Shown here: positions 33,556 to 40,374 of the stretch, piece by piece | How the letters are laid out: each line of letters opens with the position of its first letter | Numbering within the stretch: the first letter of the stretch is position 1 | Source of the DNA: Bacilli bacterium | GTDB taxonomy: Bacteria; Bacillota_I; Bacilli_A; RF39; UBA660 | NCBI GenBank assembly: GCA_017410525.1 | Contig: JAFQQQ010000002.1 | Span: 1-64,000 of the forward strand | Length of the DNA: 64,000 nt | Direction of reading: 5' to 3' | The notes under the pieces: generated by a model | What the model was told of the DNA's origin: nothing | The model's input: the letters and a program-made list of their open reading frames with translations, nothing else | Databases searched by the model: none | Position numbers and translations under genes: made by a program

Positions 33556-35320
33556 CGCTACTATCACTTAAAAGAACGATTTGTCCGCCATGAGTACTGG
33601 TTTCGGACGTTTCTGAACCCTCAAATACCGGTTGCATTGTTGTAGTGTGATTTCTTGAACCGATTAAGTCAATATGTATGTCTTTACCATCAGTTGAACA
33701 ATTACCAATAAATAACTTCAAGAAGTTTCTTTGTGATAGTAAATCAAGTTCAGTAAAGTTATTCATATAGTTATCAAGTATGTAGACAAGCATTTTAGCA
33801 GTTTCTTGGTCTGTGTAAGAGTCTGGTTGTTCTGCTTTTAACTCTTGAAGTTTCGCTACAACTTCCTTATCTTTTTGTTTTAATTCTTTTATTTTCTTTT
33901 GTACGTCATCAAATAATTCTTCATCAACATATTCAATACGAGAGATATAATTTTTAATACTAGCAAGGTTTTGGTTATGTTTCTTTTCTAAAACCTCAAT
34001 TTCATTAGTTTGGCTATTCTTACCATAGTTCTCATCTTTTATAACTTTAGCAAGTTCTTGATAGAACTGACTAGTAGGCTTAGCAAGTTGCTTAATACCG
34101 TCAATAACAAGTTTATCTGCCTCATTACCATTAACATTAGGACAATTACATTGTTTACCTCTAGACCTCATTTTAAGGTCGCATATATAGTTAAACTTCC
34201 TATCACCATTAGGTAGTGATGTATCTTTTAGTTTAGGTCGCATTAAGTTGCCACAATGTTCACATCTAAGTATTCCGGCTAGAATAGAATTGTTTTTAAC
34301 TGGCTTTCTATATGCTTTGTTTTGGTTGCTATTAAGAAGTGCTTGAACTTCTACCCAGTCTTTACCTCTGATAATTCCTTGATGTCTACCAATAGCATTT
34401 ATCCATAGTTCTTTGTCCTTAACTTTAGTGCTACCAGTTTTAGTTTTACTAGTTTTGTTATAACTCATAACACCATAGGTTCCGTCCCACTCATTTTCTT
34501 CATTGAAGATGTCCATATCATTGTCTTTAAAGTAGTTGAACATATCTATATCTGCAACTGCATAAACTGGGTTAGTTAATATCTTTTTAAGCCCCCAACG
34601 TGCAAAGTCGCACTCACGTCTAGTCTTTAGATTATTGTTAAGCAAAAACGTTTCTAGGGTGGTTAGAGACTTTAACTCAAGATATTTATCATATATTAGT
34701 TTTATGATTTCTAACTCATCATCAATAGGGCTTAATCTAAATAGAGAAACCTTTTTACCATTGATATTAAGTTTTTCCATTTTCTCAGAGTCAAAGCCCA
34801 TAGGTGTATTACCACCAAGCCAACGTCCAGTCTTAGCAAGTTCCATCATATTGTCTCTGATACGTTCTGCAATAGTCTCACGTTCTAGTTGTGCAAAGGT
34901 CATTGTTATCATAAGCATTGCACGTCCCATTGAAGTAGTAGTGTCAAAACTTTCTGATACACTTGCAAACTTAGTGTCATATTGTTCTAGTTCGTTATAC
35001 ATCTCACAGAAGTCTAGAACATTACGAGATAGTCTATCTAGTTTATATACAACTATCATCTTAACTTGTTTTTCTTTAACTAGAGCCATCATTTCTTGAA
35101 ACTGAGGACGTTTAACATCTTTACCACTAAAGCCCTCATCTTGTTTAATGATGATGTCCTCATCTTTAACATTTATATCGAATTTACTTTTAATGTAAGC
35201 CTTACATATCTCAATTTGGTTTTCTACTGATTCACCTTTACCAGTGAACTTAGATTTACGAGAATAGATTATGTACTTACGCAAATCATTTCTAATTTTT
35301 GCTATATCATCATTACCCAT
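33551..35320 (-). CDS. spoIVCA: Large serine recombinase (SpoIVCA-like) of the skin element
   Basis: The 589-residue site-specific recombinase would excise the element. The resolvase domain (about 14-165) has the nucleophile in YIIYSRKS (Ser23), YKLDRLSRN near 95 and ERETIAERIRDN near 145. A recombinase domain (about 185-290), a Cys zinc ribbon (CEHCGNLMRPK near 352 with later ICDL and CNCP), and a coiled coil (about 430-490) follow. It ends in a Ser/Thr/Glu tail (SETSETSTHG). Its stop TGA lies in the attachment core, so excision removes the stop and extends the frame. AAAGGAAG precedes the ATG, and an extended -10 (TGATATAAT) lies upstream. Confidence 0.93.
   Translation of the reverse strand: MGNDDIAKIRNDLRKYIIYSRKSKFTGKGESVENQIEICKAYIKSKFDINVKDEDIIIKQDEGFSGKDVKRPQFQEMMALVKEKQVKMIVVYKLDRLSRNVLDFCEMYNELEQYDTKFASVSESFDTTTSMGRAMLMITMTFAQLERETIAERIRDNMMELAKTGRWLGGNTPMGFDSEKMEKLNINGKKVSLFRLSPIDDELEIIKLIYDKYLELKSLTTLETFLLNNNLKTRRECDFARWGLKKILTNPVYAVADIDMFNYFKDNDMDIFNEENEWDGTYGVMSYNKTSKTKTGSTKVKDKELWINAIGRHQGIIRGKDWVEVQALLNSNQNKAYRKPVKNNSILAGILRCEHCGNLMRPKLKDTSLPNGDRKFNYICDLKMRSRGKQCNCPNVNGNEADKLVIDGIKQLAKPTSQFYQELAKVIKDENYGKNSQTNEIEVLEKKHNQNLASIKNYISRIEYVDEELFDDVQKKIKELKQKDKEVVAKLQELKAEQPDSYTDQETAKMLVYILDNYMNNFTELDLLSQRNFLKLFIGNCSTDGKDIHIDLIGSRNHTTTMQPVFEGSETSETSTHGGQIVLLSDSSE
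33552..33555 (-). other. Left skin attachment core (AATG)
   Basis: Minus strand AATG, followed by A from sigK to give AATGA, the same 5-base core reported for B. subtilis skin. The recombinase stop TGA (33553-33551) is formed here. Together with 40461-40464 it marks the ends of the element; exchange within AATG gives the sigK codons GAA AAT GAA ATT. Confidence 0.85.
33562..33577 (-). other. Left recombinase-binding arm of the attachment site
   Basis: It matches the right arm (40441-40456) in inverted orientation at 12 of 16 bases (shared TCAC, T, AAAGAAC). The two arms are equidistant from the AA of the AATG core when the circle is closed. Binding by the recombinase is inference. Confidence 0.5.
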
Positions 35321-35449
35321 AAAGCACTTCCTTTCTTTTAAGTGATTACATATATATTATATCACATAAACAAGAAAAATAATAGTAAATATGGGCAGAT
35401 TTTAAGGGAAAAGTGTGTTATAATAGTTGACTAACTGGAGATGATACTC

Positions 35450-36397
35450 GTGTCTTATACTAAAACTAAATTTCATAAAAAAGTTTTTGACTCTGCTAAT
35501 GGTATGCATAGATGTTTTTTGTTTTATATGTTATATAATGACGCTGAATACTATTCGTATCAATACCCAAAAGTATTTGATTTGTTAATATCAGTTAATA
35601 ATGCTTTATCAAAACGAGGTTTAAATAAAGAAAAAAGAATTGCTTTAGCAAAGAAAACAATTTCTGATACTTTTAATCATAAATATTATTTAGATACTAC
35701 AACAACAAGAGAAGAATGGTATAAAAGTTTTAAAGAAAATTCTTTTGGAATGAAACTAATAAAAAAACTTGAACAATGGGAAAATCTTTCAGAAAGCAAT
35801 TATGAAGAATATGTTAAAGAAATAATATGTTGGATTGAATATTTAGATGCAATTCATTTTGATTGGAAAGTAGATGGTGAAATAGTATACGAGAAAAGCC
35901 CATATACTAGAATAGCAAGAACATATAGTTTGGCTATTCATAATGACAAAGAATATGATAGTTTTAAGAAGATTTATAAAGATATGGTTTTTATTCAAGC
36001 AGATGAACTTGATAGTATGTGTGATGTAATATATGATTATTATTCCATCTTAGAAACAACGATTAACTCAATAGTAAGAAAAGATGACGAGGCTTTAAGT
36101 GATTTAATAAATTATTTTGAAGATAGTATTTTTATGAATGAGTTTAAAGATATCTACATACAAGCAAGTTATAACAAATTGAAAAAGGTTCAAGAGTATT
36201 TAGAAAAAAGATATTATGATAAAGCAAATAAAGAGTTGAGGAAGATAATTGAACTTGAAAACTATAAGTTTAATAAATATAAATTCAAGTTATTCAAATT
36301 ATTACAAGTAGACTTAAAAAATGATTTGTACCAAATTCCTTTATCAAAAGCAATAGAAGATTATGAAAAATATACAAAAAAATATATGACCTCTTAA
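35450..36397 (+). CDS. Unknown 315-residue skin-element protein
   Basis: Not recognised. A soluble, mostly helical protein rich in Tyr, Lys and Glu (FHKKVFDSANGMHRCFLFYM near the start; MVFIQADELDSMCDVIYDYY in the middle). It has no membrane segment and no obvious catalytic motif. It has its own promoter (TGTTATAAT at 35416-35424) and is divergent from the recombinase. The GTG at 35450 is chosen because GGAG (35437-35440) sits 9 bases upstream, whereas the ATG at 35441 abuts it. A terminator follows. Confidence 0.75.
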   Translation: MSYTKTKFHKKVFDSANGMHRCFLFYMLYNDAEYYSYQYPKVFDLLISVNNALSKRGLNKEKRIALAKKTISDTFNHKYYLDTTTTREEWYKSFKENSFGMKLIKKLEQWENLSESNYEEYVKEIICWIEYLDAIHFDWKVDGEIVYEKSPYTRIARTYSLAIHNDKEYDSFKKIYKDMVFIQADELDSMCDVIYDYYSILETTINSIVRKDDEALSDLINYFEDSIFMNEFKDIYIQASYNKLKKVQEYLEKRYYDKANKELRKIIELENYKFNKYKFKLFKLLQVDLKNDLYQIPLSKAIEDYEKYTKKYMTS

Positions 36398-36398
36398 A

Positions 36399-36433
36399 AA
36401 AATGTATGTGTAAAATCATATACATTTTTTTTG
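36399..36433. terminator. Terminator in the skin element
   Basis: AAATGTATGTG and CATATACATTT pair, with T's following. Confidence 0.75.
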
Positions 36434-36514
36434 CGATTTGATACTATGGTTATGCAAAGAAGAAACCGGTTTATTATTTGCACATAGGGGGAAAGGAGAT
36501 GTATTATCATCAAG

Positions 36515-36706
36515 TTGATTATTAACTTGCCAACTGATGATATTGGACAAAGTATGTTTGATGAACAATTTTCTAAACTACAAGCAAAATTAGTTGCAGA
36601 GTCAATAAAGAAACTTAATGTTGATGATACATCTAAACAAAAACTATGCTTAGGTGTTCTAGAACTACTTAATAATAAAGTCAAGGAGGTAAAGAAAAAT
36701 GACTGA
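36515..36706 (+). CDS. Small skin-element protein, paralogue A of a LIINLPTD family
   Basis: A protein of about 63 residues, unknown function. It aligns with the gene at 39774-39956 over its whole length (LIINLPTD, FSKLQ, LGV), so the two form a small family in this element. AAGGAG (36493-36498) lies upstream, but no ATG, GTG or TTG is at normal spacing. The paralogue's MKLIINLP start aligns with ATC-AAG-TTG here (36509), so initiation may be at ATC or ATT, or at the TTG at 36515. It overlaps the next gene. Confidence 0.65.
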   Translation: MIINLPTDDIGQSMFDEQFSKLQAKLVAESIKKLNVDDTSKQKLCLGVLELLNNKVKEVKKND

Positions 36707-37055
36707 TAGCGCAACTGCTAATGTAAATAATAAACAAAATGATATGAATAAAAAGGGAAATAGAAAAAAGACTACAAAGTCGCCTAGCGATATAAACGAA
36801 GAACAAATTATGAGATATGTACAAAGAGAATTTATAAAAGCATATATGTCTGCTTATGCTCAAAGAAGTATCACTGATAAAGAACTAGTTATGTTTACTA
36901 AATATCTAAAGAATATAAAACCAGTAAACACATCTAGCAACCATTATGTTAATAGACTAAAGAGTCTATGCAACGAGATGAAAGGTTATTATAGCCAATT
37001 TCAAAAACTTAATTACATCTTAGGTATAAATTTTAACCAAGATAGAACTAACTAA
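36699..37055 (+). CDS. Unknown 118-residue skin-element protein
   Basis: Not recognised. The N terminus is Asn/Lys rich and disordered (NNKQNDMNKKGNRKKTTKS). The remainder is helical with EEQIMRYVQREFIKAYMSAY and ELVMFTKYLKNIKPV. The basic character suggests nucleic-acid binding, but there is no named motif. AAGGAGGT precedes the ATG, and it overlaps the end of the preceding gene by 8 bases, so the two are coupled. Confidence 0.75.
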   Translation: MTDSATANVNNKQNDMNKKGNRKKTTKSPSDINEEQIMRYVQREFIKAYMSAYAQRSITDKELVMFTKYLKNIKPVNTSSNHYVNRLKSLCNEMKGYYSQFQKLNYILGINFNQDRTN

Positions 37056-37107
37056 GAACTAATCTAGAACTAGTTAACAACTAATTAGAACATCTAGCAA
37101 ACGTTTA

Positions 37108-37140
37108 AAATGTATAATTGTCAATAATTATACATTTTTT
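37108..37140 (+). terminator. Terminator after the 118-residue gene
   Basis: AAATGTATAATT-GTCA-ATAATTATACATTT stem followed by T's. Confidence 0.8.
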
Positions 37141-37197
37141 ATATATGAAACCTAGACTTTTTGTGCTATAATGATTATGGAAGGTAGGTTGTTATTT

Positions 37198-37725
37198 ATG
37201 TTTTCAAATGAAATTTATAAAAAACAAAATGGTTTTGTATTTGTAGTTCTTTCTTGGATTACGGCTTTCTTATTTTTGTTGCTACTAATTATAATTTTTA
37301 TGCCTGGTCAAATATCATATCCTGGTTTTTTGGAAAATTATGCTGATTTTCTAAGTATGTTCATAGGTTGGCTTTGTGTAATAGGTTTCGTTGGCTTTCC
37401 TTTATCATTGAGTTTATATAAAGGAATGAAAAATTTATATGTAAAGAGTGCATTGAAATTAGAAGACAACAAAATTATCTATAATAAACAAGCATCATAT
37501 GAATGGTCTGCTGTTGGACGTATTGATGAAAAGCATAATTTTTGTATAAGCAAAGTAAATAATTATGTTGTTTCAAAAAGATGGATTAAAATTGATGGAC
37601 AGATAGAGAAAACTATTATTAACAAAGATAGACATTTAGATACAAAAGAAGTTAGTAGTGTCAAGATAGCGCGTGCTTTTGATACAGACCAAAAAATAAT
37701 TGAATTTTTACAAAAATCAAAATAG
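37198..37725 (+). CDS. Unknown membrane protein of the skin element
   Basis: A 175-residue protein with two to three membrane helices: about 13-38 (VFVVLSWITAFLFLLLLIII) and 55-78 (MFIGWLCVIGFVGFPLSLSL). A soluble, charged C-terminal part (about 85-175) follows and has no known motif. The ATG at 37198 follows AAGGTAGG; the upstream ATG at 37171 precedes that site. TGCTATAAT lies just before. A hairpin follows. A role in the skin element is unknown. Confidence 0.75.
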   Translation: MFSNEIYKKQNGFVFVVLSWITAFLFLLLLIIIFMPGQISYPGFLENYADFLSMFIGWLCVIGFVGFPLSLSLYKGMKNLYVKSALKLEDNKIIYNKQASYEWSAVGRIDEKHNFCISKVNNYVVSKRWIKIDGQIEKTIINKDRHLDTKEVSSVKIARAFDTDQKIIEFLQKSK

Positions 37726-37726
37726 T

Positions 37727-37755
37727 ATATAGCGATTGCTATATGCTTTTTATTT
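37727..37755 (+). terminator. Terminator after the membrane protein gene
   Basis: ATATAGC-GATT-GCTATAT stem then a T-rich stretch. Confidence 0.65.
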
Positions 37756-37815
37756 TGCTAAAAATTATACAAAATTAGAGAAAAGTTCTAGGGAATCTAC
37801 TATATATATGAGGAG

Positions 37816-38001
37816 GTGTTAGATATTAAAGATTTGATACCATTAAAGGTTGCTAGTAAAGAACTAGGCATATCTTATAAAACTCTATATAGTTGGGTAA
37901 AGAACAATGAAGTGTCCTACACTAAAGTTGGTAATAGATACTACCTATCAAGTGAGCAATTGAACTCACTTGTTTTTGTTTTTACAAAATCTAGAAATTA
38001 G
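37816..38001 (+). CDS. Excisionase-like HTH protein
   Basis: A protein of about 60 residues with a MerR/excisionase-type winged helix: LIPLKVASKELGISYKTLYS followed by WVKNNEVSYTKVGNRYYLSS. It is a candidate recombination directionality factor for the recombinase, or a regulator. The GTG at 37816 overlaps the AGGAGG site (37811-37816) by one base, so it is an unlikely start. The ATT at 37825 is at ideal spacing (8 bases), and would remove only three residues. Confidence 0.75.
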   Translation: MLDIKDLIPLKVASKELGISYKTLYSWVKNNEVSYTKVGNRYYLSSEQLNSLVFVFTKSRN

Positions 38002-38351
38002 CCACCAAAAGATTTTATAATTTAATTGTAAAAATATAATGAGGTCATACCATAAGGCTTATAGGCATTATTTTAAGGCTTTCTACAAGGTTTTATGTGC
38101 AAGAGTATATTTATATATTATTATACTTCCTTGTATATATATCTAATAGTAGAGATGAACTTGTAAAATTATGATATGAGGATTTAAATTAGAAAAGAAT
38201 AAGAAGAACAATAAGCATTATAGCATTATTTTATAAGGAATTTATTAAAAATAGATACCAATGTATTGGTACGTAAGACACCAACTATATGGGCTCTATT
38301 GAAGTTATTTTTAAGCCAAAACTGGTATGTATTTTTACAAGGAGGAAACCA
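38002..38351. other. 350-base non-coding stretch of the skin element, candidate replication control region
   Basis: No credible gene on either strand. It holds a perfect 7-2-7 palindrome TACCAAT-GT-ATTGGTA (38256-38271) and imperfect direct repeats (GCATTATTTT near 38067 and 38223; AAGGCTT twice near 38054-38082), followed by a GGAGG site for the RepL-like gene. Placement upstream of a replication protein suggests an operator or origin. This is inference. Confidence 0.4.
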
Positions 38352-38879
38352 ATGGAACAATTAAAACGAAAGGAGATTAAGGAAGAAGAAGTTGTATGTA
38401 GTTTTATGGATACTGAAACTGGTGAAGTCAAATATACTTTACGTGAGGGGGATAGTATTCGTATTGATACAAGAGAACAAAAAGAATATAGAGATAATCA
38501 TAGATATATCAAGAAGAACAACTCATTTGTCAAAGTATATAAGGACACTATTGGTATTTTAGCAAAAGAAGAACTAACTAAAAGCGAGTTCAAGATTATT
38601 CTAACTGCACTAGCATACTTAGATAAAACTAGTGGCATACTCACCGAAGATGGTGTGAATATAGGAAAGCAAAGATTTATGGAATTAGTAGATATATCAC
38701 ACAATACATTTACTGAGGGTGTTAACCATTTAATAGAACTTAATATTATGGCAAGAACCAAGTCCGGTAAAAATAGTGTCTATCTAATGAATCCTTTTAT
38801 TTTTATGAACGGAACTTACATCAATGCAACTTTGTATAGAATATTTAAAAGAAGTAAATGGAATACCCAAAATGACTAG
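38352..38879 (+). CDS. RepL-like winged-helix replication protein
   Basis: A 175-residue protein resembling plasmid RepL initiators. It has FVKVYKDTIGILAKEELTKS near 60, a winged-helix part (ISHNTFTEGVNHLIELNIMA near 118), and the diagnostic end VYLMNPFIFMNGTYINATLY (VYxxNPxxxxxG). RepL proteins start rolling-circle-independent or phage-linked replication in small Firmicute plasmids. Its presence suggests the excised circle can, or once could, replicate. AGGAGGAAA precedes the ATG at 38352. Confidence 0.75.
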   Translation: MEQLKRKEIKEEEVVCSFMDTETGEVKYTLREGDSIRIDTREQKEYRDNHRYIKKNNSFVKVYKDTIGILAKEELTKSEFKIILTALAYLDKTSGILTEDGVNIGKQRFMELVDISHNTFTEGVNHLIELNIMARTKSGKNSVYLMNPFIFMNGTYINATLYRIFKRSKWNTQND

Positions 38880-38890
38880 GGAATTTTATG

Positions 38891-38924
38891 TAGGGGCATA
38901 GGGCTATATGTCCTTTTTTTTGTG
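38891..38924 (+). terminator. Terminator after the RepL-like gene
   Basis: GGGCATA and TATGTCC pair with a G-T pair, and T8 follows. Confidence 0.65.
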
Positions 38925-38968
38925 GTTGAATTACTAAACCTACCCCCACCCATATAATAGGAGGAACA

Positions 38969-39157
38969 ATGTTAACAAGATTTTATACACTAACTGAGAT
39001 AAGTGAAATGACACACACTTCAATACCTTATCTCAAAGGCTTAATAGATAAAGGAACGATTAAAGCAACTAAGACTTCAAAATGTTTTTTAGTTAATGAG
39101 TATGAGTTGCTCAAATTTTTAGAAAGTATGGAGGTAAAGCCAAATGAAAAACAATAA
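38969..39157 (+). CDS. Small HTH (excisionase-type) protein
   Basis: A 62-residue winged-helix protein of the Xis/HTH_17 type: FYTLTEISEMTHTSIPYLKG, then LIDKGTIKATKTSKCFLVN. It is a second candidate directionality factor or repressor in the element. AGGAGGAACA precedes the ATG. It overlaps the following gene by 14 bases. Confidence 0.78.
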   Translation: MLTRFYTLTEISEMTHTSIPYLKGLIDKGTIKATKTSKCFLVNEYELLKFLESMEVKPNEKQ

Positions 39158-39452
39158 GATAGATATAGAATTAGATGTGGAAGATTTATTAGGCTTACTT
39201 CCATATAAGAAAGGTACACTAGAATACGATTTGAACTTTATTATAGAAAATGGTATGGACAAGTATTTAGAAGTACAACAAGAACACGAAAATAAGAAAC
39301 GAGAGTTTATAGAATTATTCAAAGAGTGTTATAGTGATATAGTTAAGATTATGGAACTTGACCCACATAAAAGAGTTGCAGTAAATTGTTTTACTTGTAT
39401 CAAGGGTATGGACTTATCTAAGCAATATGGAAAGCCCAAAATAAAGGAATAA
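39144..39452 (+). CDS. Unknown 102-residue skin-element protein
   Basis: Not recognised. A charged, helical protein (KIDIELDVEDLLGLLPYKKG, then FIIENGMDKYLEVQQEHENK and the HKRVAVNCFTCIKGMDLSKQ end). No known motif. GGAGGT precedes the ATG, which lies inside the end of the HTH gene, so they are coupled. The stop lies in a palindromic terminator. Confidence 0.72.
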   Translation: MKNNKIDIELDVEDLLGLLPYKKGTLEYDLNFIIENGMDKYLEVQQEHENKKREFIELFKECYSDIVKIMELDPHKRVAVNCFTCIKGMDLSKQYGKPKIKE

Positions 39453-39475
39453 GACGTCTTATTCCTCTAATTTTT
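39446..39475. terminator. Palindromic bidirectional terminator
   Basis: A perfect 20-base palindrome with arms GGAATAAGA and TCTTATTCC, with T8 on the plus side; it lies between convergent genes. Confidence 0.75.
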
Positions 39476-39476
39476 T

Positions 39477-39719
39477 TTATTTATTGATTAACTCTTTGTA
39501 CAACTTAATTTGCTCAATGTTGTTTCTTTGAAACTCTAGTCTAAACTGTTCAAGAAGTTCTGCTTTGTGATGTTCTAGTAGTTTTCTATCACGTTTAGAT
39601 AGTTTGTTTTCATTTAACATTTGTTGAGTTAGCAGAAGTTCTATCATAGTGTTGTTTAGTTCTTCAGTCAAATTAAATCTTAGCTCCTCAATAGAATTAA
39701 CGTTTATCAGTTTTACCAC
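39477..39719 (-). CDS. Small helical protein of the skin element
   Basis: An 80-residue coiled-coil-like protein (LTEELNNTMIELLLTQQMLN, KLSKRDRKLLEHHKAELLEQ). Function unknown. The GTG at 39719 overlaps the AGGAGG site; a CTG at 39710 is at normal spacing, so the start is uncertain. It is divergent from the 60-residue gene at 39774. Confidence 0.6.
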   Translation of the reverse strand: MVKLINVNSIEELRFNLTEELNNTMIELLLTQQMLNENKLSKRDRKLLEHHKAELLEQFRLEFQRNNIEQIKLYKELINK

Positions 39720-39773
39720 CTCCTTTCGTGTTCAGTTTCAAAGTATTTAGTCATATACTTAACTGGTGATAGT

Positions 39774-39956
39774 GTGAAACTGATAATCAACTTACCAACT
39801 GATAAAGATGGTTGGTGTGAGTTCAATAGTGAGTTTTCTAAACTACAAAGTGAACTAGTTTTACTAGGTATTAGAAAATTAAATATTAGTTATGATGATA
39901 GAGAACGTGTACTACTAGGTGTTATAGATAAAATAAAAGAGAGACTTGCAGATTAA
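39774..39956 (+). CDS. Small skin-element protein, paralogue B of the LIINLPTD family
   Basis: A 60-residue unknown protein beginning MKLIINLPTDKDG. It aligns with the gene at 36515-36706 (FSKLQSELVLLGIRKLNI; LGVIDKIKE). GGTGAT precedes the GTG start. It overlaps the 3' end of the double-HTH gene on the other strand by 4 bases. Confidence 0.7.
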   Translation: MKLIINLPTDKDGWCEFNSEFSKLQSELVLLGIRKLNISYDDRERVLLGVIDKIKERLAD

Positions 39957-40345
39957 ATATAATCTTTCAGTCTCTCGTATTTTTTTCTACTTATCTGACA
40001 ATTTCCGTGTTCCCAACGTCTTACTGATGTATCACTTACACCAAGTAGTTCACCAAATTGTTGTATGGTGAGTTTTAATTTCTTTCTTGCTTTCCTTATT
40101 TTTTCACAAGGGTTATCAAGCAAGAACTTTATGTAGTCATCATTTATGTTGATTTCGTTTTCAATACCAAGTTCTTCTATTATTCCTTTTATTAGGTTGA
40201 CGTTTACCAATTTCATTTCACGATTTTCAAGGTGGTTTAGTGTACTTCTTTCAAAGTTTAGTTTAACACCTAAGTCAGTTTGCTTAACATCATTAAGTCT
40301 TCGGTAGTACTTGATTTGTTCACCTAACGTACTTTCAGACGTCAA
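39953..40345 (-). CDS. Double helix-turn-helix (XRE-type) ORF at the right end of the element
   Basis: At least 130 residues with two XRE-like HTH units: LGEQIKYYRRLNDVKQTDLG (about 7-60) and IRKARKKLKLTIQQFGELLG followed by VSDTSVRRWEHGN (about 80-130). The only start is a TTG at 40345 without a ribosome site. The frame is open for 39 more codons upstream to the attachment core, with coding-like sequence (LFDRTNDLFKRIG, THTCWNLTPL). It is in the same frame as the recombinase when the circle is closed, so this is probably the C-terminal part of a longer recombinase rather than an independent gene. Confidence 0.75.
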   Translation of the reverse strand: MTSESTLGEQIKYYRRLNDVKQTDLGVKLNFERSTLNHLENREMKLVNVNLIKGIIEELGIENEININDDYIKFLLDNPCEKIRKARKKLKLTIQQFGELLGVSDTSVRRWEHGNCQISRKKYERLKDYI

Positions 40346-40374
40346 AGGTGTTAAGTTCCAACACGTATGGGTTG

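Noticed and set aside
34635-35099. Plus-strand ORF of 154 residues opposite the recombinase
   Set aside because: Ser/Leu-rich composition with the recombinase motifs clearly on the other strand; shadow.
38002-38351. CRISPR-like repeats or a hidden gene in the element gap
   Set aside because: The repeats are short and irregular, and reading frames are broken by many stops; a regulatory region fits better.
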